Source: 40-80 sp040394775
GTDB lineage: Bacteria; Bacteroidota; Bacteroidia; Flavobacteriales_D; Crocinitomicaceae
NCBI GenBank assembly: GCA_040394775.1
Contig: JBEBRN010000075.1
Span: 1-12,457, forward strand
Direction: 5' to 3'
Length of the DNA stretch: 12,457 nt
Shown here: one piece after another, positions 7,271 through 12,457 of the stretch
How positions within the stretch are numbered: the stretch's first letter is position 1
How the letters are laid out: every line of letters begins with the position of its first letter
Translations under genes and position numbers: made by a program
Notes under the pieces: generated by a model
What the model was told of the DNA's origin: nothing
Databases searched by the model: none
What the model saw: only the letters and a program-made list of their open reading frames with translations

Positions 7271-7990
7271 TTAGTTTAAAATGTCTCTAAATGTAAAAAT
7301 TCCTTTTTGATTAACAATCCATTCGGCTGCTATTACTGCTCCTAACGCAAAACCCGTACGATTATTGGCAATGTGTTCTATTTTTATTTGATCAACTGGG
7401 CTCGAATAAGTAATTAAATGTGTACCGGGTACATTTTCTTCTCGAATAGCTTGAATTGGAATGCTATTTTGTATAGTATCTGGCACTTCATTTAAGGCCG
7501 TATTCCAAGTCGTATATGCTGCGTTATTTTGTTGAATCCCTTCCGTTAGTGTTATCGCTGTGCCACTTGGATAATCTAACTTCTGCGTGTGATGAATTTC
7601 TTCTACCGCCACATTGTATTCTTTGTAAGGCGCCATCAAGGTTGCTAAATACTCATTCAGTTTGAAAAATAAGTTCACACCGAGACTGAAATTACTGGCA
7701 TGAATTAATTGTCCGTTGGTATTTTTCACCCACGTTGTCACTAGTTCTAACTCTTTCCACCATCCCGTTGTTCCAATAACAGAAGGAATGTGAGCTTCCA
7801 GTAAAGATTTAATGTGTTTCAAAGCCAAGTCAGGACGTGAAAATTCGATACAAACATCAGCATCAGATAATTGAACATCTTCAATAGAAAGTTGGGAATT
7901 GACTTTAAATACGACTTCATGACCTCGCTCTTGCGCAATAGCCTCAATCGCTTTCCCCATTTTTCCGTACCCAATTAATCCAATTTTCAT
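7271..7990 (-). CDS. dapB: 4-hydroxy-tetrahydrodipicolinate reductase
   Basis: This 239-residue cytoplasmic enzyme reduces hydroxy-tetrahydrodipicolinate to tetrahydrodipicolinate, using NAD(P)H, on the way to meso-diaminopimelate and lysine. The N-terminal Rossmann motif is GLIGYGKMG at 4-12. Further family motifs are IEFSRPD at 48-54, VIGTTGW at 71-77 and ASNFSLGVNLF at 98-108. The catalytic/substrate region reads EIHHTQKLDYPSGTA at 131-145, with the His pair, Lys137 and the PSGTA anion-binding loop. RTGFALGA at 211-218 follows near the end. It is about 30 residues shorter than E. coli DapB, as in other Bacteroidota members. Its ATG overlaps the DUF5683 stop (ATGA, 4 bp), which points to coupled translation, and lepB follows after 10 bp. 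It links the operon to peptidoglycan precursor supply. Confidence 0.94.
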   Translation of the reverse strand: MKIGLIGYGKMGKAIEAIAQERGHEVVFKVNSQLSIEDVQLSDADVCIEFSRPDLALKHIKSLLEAHIPSVIGTTGWWKELELVTTWVKNTNGQLIHASNFSLGVNLFFKLNEYLATLMAPYKEYNVAVEEIHHTQKLDYPSGTAITLTEGIQQNNAAYTTWNTALNEVPDTIQNSIPIQAIREENVPGTHLITYSSPVDQIKIEHIANNRTGFALGAVIAAEWIVNQKGIFTFRDILN

Positions 7991-8595
7991 TTTCTAAATT
8001 TTAACGCAATACTGACTCCCACATTATTAGTCGACATGTAGGGATTTTGTAATAGTGTTGGTCGTACTTGTAAACTCAAGTTTTCCGAAATATCAAAACT
8101 GACAAAATGAGCTTCGATTGCTGCATCTGCCACTTGAATCAAATATACCAAACCACAACCAATGATGAGCCAATTCCTTCGATTGCTGTATTGCTGATAT
8201 AGTTCGATAAGCGAATTCTCATCATATTCAGCCCATTCAGGATTATTAATTTGTGTAAATCCACTTGCTTCTCTGAACTTATATTCCGTTTTAAGCGATT
8301 TCTGATTAACATTGTTTTTAAAAGCAAAATAACCCGTCACTCCTAATCCAGCATAAATCAATGGTACTTTCCAAAATGCTTTTTTCTGTCCTTTTGGCAT
8401 CGCTATATGATTGTAAACTTGTCCAGCTCCAGGTAATATAGCTGAAAAAAGTGCGGCTTTTAAGACCGAGTGTTTTTTGACAGAATCACTCTCTATCTTT
8501 TTTTTATTGACCACAAGTGAGTCGGAAACAGGCTCTTTTTGAGAAAAAACCATGAATGAACAAAAGATAACAAGCAGTGACGCTCTAAACTTCAT
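7987..8595 (-). CDS. DUF5683 family membrane protein
   Basis: This 202-residue protein has an N-terminal signal peptide (residues 1-18, ending MVFSQ). After it comes KKHSVLKAALFSAILPGAGQVYN at 40-62 (a Ser-x-x-LPG-x-GQ-x-YN core), a WKVPLIYAGLGVTGYFAF hydrophobic segment at 75-92, a second hydrophobic segment at about 141-160 with YLIQVADAAIEAH, and VSFDISENLSLQVRP near the end. This pattern matches DUF5683, a family of unknown function that in Flavobacteriales is regularly found between parB and dapB. The C-terminus (FDISENLSLQVRPTLL to ALKFRK) has alternating character and could be a small beta region. It lies 2 bp after parB and overlaps dapB by 4 bp. Location is likely the cell envelope. 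The function is not known. Confidence 0.85.
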   Translation of the reverse strand: MKFRASLLVIFCSFMVFSQKEPVSDSLVVNKKKIESDSVKKHSVLKAALFSAILPGAGQVYNHIAMPKGQKKAFWKVPLIYAGLGVTGYFAFKNNVNQKSLKTEYKFREASGFTQINNPEWAEYDENSLIELYQQYSNRRNWLIIGCGLVYLIQVADAAIEAHFVSFDISENLSLQVRPTLLQNPYMSTNNVGVSIALKFRK

Positions 8596-8597
8596 TT

Positions 8598-9497
8598 TTA
8601 ATTATTCAAAAGTTCAATGATTCGATTTAAATCACTTTCTGAGCTAAAGTTAATAACAATTTTACCAGCACCTCCAGCTGTTTTCTTGATATCAACCTTA
8701 GACGAAATTTTATCGGCAAGATGACTTTTGAAAACAAATTCATGTTCTGTTAATCCTTCTTTCTTAGTCGTCGTATTTTTAGGTGTTGTATCTGGTTTAG
8801 ATTTTACCGAACTTTCCACATCACGAACTGAAAGTCCATCTTCTAGTATTTGATGGAAAAAAGCAAGTTGCTCTTCCTCTGAACCAGCTGAAACAAGTGC
8901 TCTAGCATGTCCCATCGAAATTTTATTTTCAATAACCGCCAACTGAATTTCAGCTGGAAGTTTCAATAAGCGTAAATGATTCGTAATACTCGCACGACTT
9001 TTAGCTACTTTTTGAGAAAGTTGTTCTTGTGTCAAGTCACATTCACCCAATAAACGTTGGTATGAAAGTGCTACTTCAATCGCGTTTAAATCCTCTCGTT
9101 GAATGTTTTCCACCAATGCCATTTCGAGCATTGTTTGATCATTTGCAATACGAATATAAGCAGGAACTTCCTTTAATCCAGCCAACTGAGACGCTCTAAA
9201 ACGACGTTCACCAGAAATAATTTGATATTTACCACGTCCCATCTTGCGAACGGTTAATGGCTGAATGATTCCGTGTTGTTGTATGGAGTTTTTCAACTCT
9301 TCTAATGCACTATCGTCAAAATTCGTTCGAGGATTAAATGGATTTGCTTCAATCGCTTCTATAGCTACTAAAGAAATCGCATTCACCACATCTTTTCCTT
9401 CGTTCCCTCTGGAAGTAATATCTGTCGAAGCGTTTGATAATAAAGCTCCCAAACCTTTTCCTAGTGCAGGTTTTTTAGTTGGATTATTAGAACTCAT
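8598..9497 (-). CDS. parB: Chromosome partitioning protein ParB (CTP-dependent DNA clamp)
   Basis: This 299-residue protein is of normal length for chromosomal ParB. It starts with a basic KKPALGKGLGALL segment (8-20), the type of N-terminal peptide that stimulates the ParA ATPase. The ParB/Srx domain follows: NPFNPRTNF at 52-60, the CTP-binding GERRFRAS at 96-103, and ENIQREDLN at 130-138. A helix-turn-helix region for parS binding lies at about 155-180 (LTQEQLSQKVAKSRASITNH). A linker rich in Lys/Thr (230-250) leads to a C-terminal dimerisation domain. The protein loads at parS sites near the origin and slides as a CTP-gated clamp to organise and segregate chromosomes. It overlaps parA by 11 bp. 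I found no parS-like sequence in the window. Confidence 0.95.
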   Translation of the reverse strand: MSSNNPTKKPALGKGLGALLSNASTDITSRGNEGKDVVNAISLVAIEAIEANPFNPRTNFDDSALEELKNSIQQHGIIQPLTVRKMGRGKYQIISGERRFRASQLAGLKEVPAYIRIANDQTMLEMALVENIQREDLNAIEVALSYQRLLGECDLTQEQLSQKVAKSRASITNHLRLLKLPAEIQLAVIENKISMGHARALVSAGSEEEQLAFFHQILEDGLSVRDVESSVKSKPDTTPKNTTTKKEGLTEHEFVFKSHLADKISSKVDIKKTAGGAGKIVINFSSESDLNRIIELLNN

Positions 9498-10299
9498 CGT
9501 TAAAATCTATCGTTTTTTCTTGATTTGTAATCTTTGTCATGTTGTTGCGCTGTAAAATTTCTCTTGCGAAATTCAAATAGTTGATAGCGCCTTTACTTGC
9601 AGCATCGTGCATGACAATCGTTTCTCCAAAACTTGGTGCTTCACCTAATTTTGTATTTCGATGAATGACGGTGTCAAAAACCAATTCTTGAAAATGCGCT
9701 TTCACCTCTTCCACCACTTGATTGGCCAAACGAAGACGTGTATCATACATCGTCAATAAAATCCCTTCTATTTCTAGATCAGAATTTAACCGCCCTTGAA
9801 CAATTTTAATGGTATTTAATAATTTCCCCAAACCTTCTAAAGCAAAATACTCACACTGAACAGGAATTAAAACAGCATCCGCTGCCGTCAATGAATTCAC
9901 CGTAATCAATCCTAAAGAAGGAGAACAATCAATGATGATAAAGTCGTATTTATCTTTTATTTTTTCAAGCGCATTTTTTAAGCGAAACTCACGATTTTCG
10001 ATTTCAATCATCTCTAATTCAGCACCGACTAAATCAATGTGAGCTGGAATCAAATCTAGATTTGGATTCGTTGTATGAATGATTACTTCGTCCGGGTGAA
10101 CGTCATTAATCAAACAGTCGTAAATGTTTTTCTTATTATTTGGTTCAACGCCAACACCTGATGTAGCATTAGCTTGTGGATCTGCATCTACAATCAATGT
10201 CTTGTACTCTAAAACACCAAAACAACCACCTAAATTAATAGCCGTCGTTGTTTTACCAACACCCCCTTTTTGATTTGCTATTGCAATTATTTTACCCAT
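9487..10299 (-). CDS. parA: Chromosome partitioning ATPase ParA (Soj)
   Basis: This 270-residue deviant-Walker ATPase drives ParB-parS complex movement along the nucleoid. The Walker A motif is KGGVGKTT at 11-18, with the signature Lys11 and Lys16. DADPQANAT at 38-46 and DFIIIDCSPSLGLITVNSL in the middle supply the Walker A' and Walker B regions. There is no N-terminal HTH, so this is a small chromosomal ParA rather than a plasmid type Ia protein. It is slightly longer than B. subtilis Soj through a C-terminal extension that ends FNDEF and overlaps parB. It is the first gene of the eight-gene minus-strand operon; the 85 bp upstream should hold the operon promoter. Confidence 0.95.
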   Translation of the reverse strand: MGKIIAIANQKGGVGKTTTAINLGGCFGVLEYKTLIVDADPQANATSGVGVEPNNKKNIYDCLINDVHPDEVIIHTTNPNLDLIPAHIDLVGAELEMIEIENREFRLKNALEKIKDKYDFIIIDCSPSLGLITVNSLTAADAVLIPVQCEYFALEGLGKLLNTIKIVQGRLNSDLEIEGILLTMYDTRLRLANQVVEEVKAHFQELVFDTVIHRNTKLGEAPSFGETIVMHDAASKGAINYLNFAREILQRNNMTKITNQEKTIDFNDEF

Positions 10300-10314
10300 T
10301 TAAACACTTTTTTA

Positions 10315-10322
10315 TAAAGATA
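10315..10322 (-). promoter_or_regulatory. Possible -7 box of the parAB operon promoter
   Basis: On the minus strand TATCTTTA lies 15 bp before the parA ATG and differs from TAnnTTTG only in the last base. No -33 TTTG stands at the usual distance. The 85-bp gap upstream of parA must contain a promoter unless the operon is read through from the DUF3276 gene, so this is only the best candidate. A short dyad TTGT-CA-ACAA at 10363-10372 lies further upstream. Confidence 0.25.
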
Positions 10323-10384
10323 GTGGAAAGAAGTTGCATTTCGTCCATCTAATGACTAGAATTTGTCAACAATTAGGAAAAAAG

Positions 10385-10651
10385 TTACAGGTTGTTTTTT
10401 AACTCATTGATTTTTAAAAGCGTTTCGTTTAAAGCTTCTTCGAATTTCTCAAAATCTTCTTTGTAAAGAAAAATCTTGTGCTTTTCAAATCGTTCAAAAC
10501 CATCTTCAGTCGTTTTCTTACTTTCTGTAATCGTTAAGTATAAATCGTTTCCTTTGGTGCTTTTAATGTCGAAAAAATAAGTTCTTCTACCCGCCTTTAC
10601 AACTTTTGAGAATACCTCTTCCTTTTCACTGTAGCTGTTTTCTTCTAACAT
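10385..10651 (-). CDS. DUF3276 family protein (PUR-alpha-like nucleic acid binding)
   Basis: This 88-residue protein has the DUF3276 pattern common across Bacteroidota: EEVFSKVVKAGRRTYFFDIKS at 11-31, NDLYLTITESKK at 35-46, then a KHKIFLYKEDFEKFEEALNE helix at 58-77. The beta-beta-beta-beta-alpha layout is that of a single PUR repeat, as in Borrelia BpuR, which dimerises and binds single-stranded DNA or RNA. It is probably a small cytoplasmic nucleic acid-binding regulator, but no target is evident here. It follows the lysine-tailed exported protein gene by 26 bp, so the two may share a transcript. The ATG has a purine-rich leader (AAGAAG on the coding strand). Confidence 0.85.
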   Translation of the reverse strand: MLEENSYSEKEEVFSKVVKAGRRTYFFDIKSTKGNDLYLTITESKKTTEDGFERFEKHKIFLYKEDFEKFEEALNETLLKINELKNNL

Positions 10652-10677
10652 CTTCTTTTTTTGACAAATATGGTTAT

Positions 10678-11823
10678 TTATTTTTTAATTTTCTTGATTT
10701 TATGCTTTTTGTTAGCTTTACTTTTCTTCTTGCTATTATTCTTTAAAACAGTTTGATAGTAAAATTCCTCATTACTTCGCTTCTTATTTTTAAGTGCTTT
10801 ATTCTCTATCTTTTGTTCCGGTTTTTTTCCTTTTTTATCTTTTTTAATCGATTCTGGAAGAGCTGGAGTATGGATATTCGAACCTGCTGGAGCATTCTTA
10901 TCCGAAGGGTCTCTCCACGTATTTTTCTGTTCTGATTCGACAATTTCACCTTTCTTATTCATGTCGTAAACCTTGACAGTTTCCTTATTTCCTTTGTCCG
11001 CATTTATCGCAACAATGTCTTCTTGTAACACCCATTTATCATCCTCTAAAACATATGCATCGTACGACATGTCGGGCACATAAAACTCACGAAAATCAGC
11101 CATTATAGGGTTTTCGGGTGATAGATGATCAAAAACAATACGATTCCTTTCCGCTTCATACTTGATAGACATATAGCTTTTCTTAGAGTGTTCAAAAACC
11201 ACTCGTCTGGAAGTCTTTTTACCATCCCGAAAAATCGGAGCTCCTAACTTTGCTTTACTTCCTATAAAAGACAATACCTCAATTAATTTAATATGACTTG
11301 TCTTATTATTAGCATCGTATCCTAGAAGAATGTATGATGTTTTTCGATTGTAAACAGTGGGGATTATTTTATAATAAAGTGCTCCATACCATTGATTGCT
11401 ATAGTAATATTCATTATTATTAATAACATCATAAGGACCGCTAACATCTGTTAATTCATTAATCAAATACTCTTTTTTTCGTGTGTCATAATGAACTATT
11501 AGTCCAAAATACTGATTCGTATTATCTTGTTTCTCAATGTTCCAATTGATGATTTTTACCTGATTATCGGGGCTATTGATAAAACCAATCGACTTCACTC
11601 TTGAAAACGGATAATTAAAGGCTTCTTTATTCGTAAATGTCGAATTTAAAATGGTCAAAATCTGTAAACTAGTTGCCACTTTCCCTGAATCGCTCTTTTC
11701 TAACCGCAATTGATCGGTCAAATGAAGTATTTCATCCTCAATGACAGCCATATTAGAAGTACCTCCTTGCCCAAAGGATACAGTATTGAAAATAAGAAAA
11801 AAGGAGAAAAATAGATACTTCAT
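10678..11823 (-). CDS. Exported protein of unknown function with lysine-rich C-terminal tail
   Basis: I do not recognise a named domain in this 381-residue protein. Residues 1-19 are a signal peptide (MKYLFFSFFLIFNTVSFGQ), so it is likely secreted to the periplasm or beyond. Residues about 25-60 look helical (LTDQLRLEKSDSGKVATSLQ). Residues about 70-270 are beta-rich with many Tyr/Trp, including NQWYGALYYKIIPT at 143-156, SYILLGYDANN at 163-173, RRVVFEHSKKSYMSIKYE at 206-223, RIVFDHLSPENP at 228-239 and DMSYDAYVLEDDKWVLQED at 251-269. The region after about 275 is low in hydrophobics and polar. In the last 55 residues about 23 are Lys. Similar hypothetical proteins seem to be present in other Flavobacteriales (from memory, unverified). 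It precedes the DUF3276 gene and has its own promoter candidate. Confidence 0.8.
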   Translation of the reverse strand: MKYLFFSFFLIFNTVSFGQGGTSNMAVIEDEILHLTDQLRLEKSDSGKVATSLQILTILNSTFTNKEAFNYPFSRVKSIGFINSPDNQVKIINWNIEKQDNTNQYFGLIVHYDTRKKEYLINELTDVSGPYDVINNNEYYYSNQWYGALYYKIIPTVYNRKTSYILLGYDANNKTSHIKLIEVLSFIGSKAKLGAPIFRDGKKTSRRVVFEHSKKSYMSIKYEAERNRIVFDHLSPENPIMADFREFYVPDMSYDAYVLEDDKWVLQEDIVAINADKGNKETVKVYDMNKKGEIVESEQKNTWRDPSDKNAPAGSNIHTPALPESIKKDKKGKKPEQKIENKALKNKKRSNEEFYYQTVLKNNSKKKSKANKKHKIKKIKK

Positions 11824-11852
11824 AAGTTGTATAACGACAAAAAGGTCTTTAT

Positions 11853-11872
11853 GTTACGATTGAAATCGTTAC
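11853..11872. repeat. 20-bp near-palindrome upstream of the lysine-tailed protein gene
   Basis: GTTACGATT, a GA centre and AATCGTTAC form 9-bp arms that pair at 8 of 9 positions; the mismatch is the third base of the left arm. It begins 30 bp upstream of the ATG at 11823 and directly abuts the -7 candidate at 11872-11879. That is where a transcription start would fall. An operator for a dimeric regulator or a 5' leader hairpin are both possible. There is no T-run, so a terminator is unlikely. Confidence 0.6.
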
Positions 11873-11879
11873 AAAAATA
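11872..11879 (-). promoter_or_regulatory. Putative -7 promoter box for the lysine-tailed protein gene
   Basis: On the minus strand TATTTTTG matches TAnnTTTG exactly. It lies 48 bp upstream of the ATG at 11823, leaving a leader of about 40 nt. No convincing -33 TTTG box is seen around 11898-11904, where the sequence is a degenerate repeat. It shares one base with the adjoining palindrome. Confidence 0.4.
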
Positions 11880-11887
11880 CTAAATTA

Positions 11888-11929
11888 AATGGTGATTGAT
11901 TAATGGTGAATGAAGAATGGCGCATGAAA
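11888..11929. repeat. Degenerate 14-bp tandem repeat, three units
   Basis: Three successive 14-bp units start at 11888, 11902 and 11916 and read AATGGTGATTGATT, AATGGTGAATGAAG and AATGGCGCATGAAA. The AATGG core is constant in register, and a fourth AATGG occurs out of register at 11935. It lies in the middle of the 161-bp divergent intergenic region, apparently untranslated. No function is assigned. Confidence 0.5.
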
Positions 11930-11966
11930 AAACGAATGGAAAACTCGAAAATCAATTGAGATAATG

Positions 11967-11974
11967 TAAATTTA
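11967..11974 (+). promoter_or_regulatory. Weak -7 candidate for the acetyltransferase gene
   Basis: TAAATTTA matches TAnnTTTG except for the last base and lies 10 bp before the ATG at 11985. No -33 box is visible at the right distance. The leader would be very short and A-rich (TCAAAAAAAC). The gene needs a promoter in this divergent gap, but this match is not strong. Confidence 0.22.
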
Positions 11975-11984
11975 TCAAAAAAAC

Positions 11985-12446
11985 ATGAATTCCAATCAAA
12001 AAGGTACGCTTCGAGCTGCACAGAAAAAGGATTGTCCGCAATTACTTGAATTAGTTCATGAATTAGCGGTTTTCGAAAAGGCTCCTGATGAAGTCACTGT
12101 TACTTTATCTGAAATGGAAGAGGCTGGATTTGGCAGTAATCCCGTCTGGAAAGCGTTTGTCGTCGAAGTTGATGATAAAATCGTGGGAATGTCCTTGTTT
12201 TACGTGCGCTATTCTACTTGGAAAGGGCGTCGTTTGTATTTAGAAGACTTAATTATTACCCAAAAATTTCGTGGTCATGGATTTGGTAAAATGCTATTAG
12301 ACAAAACGATAGAGTATGCAAAAGAAAATAAGTATTTTGGAATTGTTTGGCAAGTATTAGATTGGAATACGCCTGCAGTTGATTTTTACAAGAAGTATGA
12401 TGCGCATTTTGATACAGACTGGTGGAATGTATCGGTGAATTGGTGA
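11985..12446 (+). CDS. GNAT N-acetyltransferase, SSAT (diamine acetyltransferase)-like
   Basis: This 153-residue single-domain GNAT protein resembles spermidine/spermine and thialysine N-acetyltransferases. ELAVFEKAPDEVTVT at 26-40 and EAGFGSNPVWKAFV at 46-59 match the SSAT N-terminal half. YSTWKGRRLYLEDLIITQKF at 76-95 leads into the acetyl-CoA pyrophosphate loop RGHGFGK at 96-102. WQVLDWNTPAVDFYKKYDA at 122-140 is the conserved C-terminal block, with Tyr135 in the place of the catalytic Tyr. It should transfer acetyl from acetyl-CoA to a primary amine such as a polyamine or lysine analogue; the exact substrate is inference. The length is close to SSAT (about 170). The gene is complete, with a TGA stop at 12444-12446, and is divergent from the lysine-tailed protein gene. 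Confidence 0.9.
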   Translation: MNSNQKGTLRAAQKKDCPQLLELVHELAVFEKAPDEVTVTLSEMEEAGFGSNPVWKAFVVEVDDKIVGMSLFYVRYSTWKGRRLYLEDLIITQKFRGHGFGKMLLDKTIEYAKENKYFGIVWQVLDWNTPAVDFYKKYDAHFDTDWWNVSVNW

Positions 12447-12457
12447 GAATTTAGAAT

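Noticed and set aside
9265..9555. 96-codon plus-strand open frame opposite parB/parA
   Set aside because: It is antisense to well-supported parB and parA, has no recognisable motif, and reads as a shadow of their codon use.
10363..10372. TTGT-CA-ACAA dyad upstream of parA as an operator
   Set aside because: Arms of 4 bp are expected by chance in AT-rich DNA, and extending the arms brings mismatches.
10665..10672. CATATTTG on the minus strand as a promoter for the DUF3276 gene
   Set aside because: It has one mismatch to TAnnTTTG, no -33 box, and lies only 13 bp before the ATG; co-transcription with the upstream gene is as likely.

Overview
The window is a low-GC bacterial chromosome segment. 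It most likely comes from the Flavobacteriales (Bacteroidota), perhaps a Crocinitomicaceae/Cryomorphaceae-type marine or freshwater bacterium; the family-level guess is weak. The pointers are the gene order parA-parB-DUF5683-dapB-lepB-wbqC, the long Bacteroidota-type signal peptidase I, a DUF3276 (PUR-alpha-like) protein, A-rich leaders instead of strong Shine-Dalgarno sites, and sequences matching the Bacteroidota -7 promoter box TAnnTTTG.

Left part (1-3344, plus strand). The window opens inside a FlaA1/CapD-type nucleotide-sugar dehydratase/epimerase gene. An overlapping 4HBT-type acyl-CoA thioesterase gene and an exported MORN-repeat protein gene follow directly. After a 120-bp gap with a good -7 promoter match comes a type II NADH dehydrogenase gene. 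A 101-bp convergent gap (3345-3445) separates it from the minus-strand genes.

Central part (3446-10299, minus strand, transcribed right to left). Eight genes are packed into what looks like one operon: parA, parB, a DUF5683 membrane protein, dapB, lepB, wbqC-like, a PyrR-like phosphoribosyltransferase, and murQ. Junctions are overlaps (11 bp parA/parB, 4 bp DUF5683/dapB, 1 bp lepB/wbqC) or gaps of 2 to 18 bp. The operon joins chromosome segregation (ParAB), lysine/meso-diaminopimelate and so peptidoglycan precursor synthesis (DapB), envelope protein export (LepB) and peptidoglycan recycling (MurQ). These are functions tied to growth and division.

Right part (10385-12457). A DUF3276 gene and an unrecognised exported 381-aa protein with a very lysine-rich tail form a second small minus-strand group. 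A 161-bp divergent region holds a -7 promoter match abutting a 20-bp near-palindrome, plus a degenerate 14-bp tandem repeat. It leads into a plus-strand SSAT-like GNAT acetyltransferase.

I see no RNA genes, insertion sequences, CRISPR arrays, phage genes or defence genes. This is an ordinary core-genome region. No new multi-gene system is supported; the most open items are the unknown lysine-tailed protein with its palindrome-bearing promoter, the divergent phosphoribosyltransferase, and the enlarged LepB.
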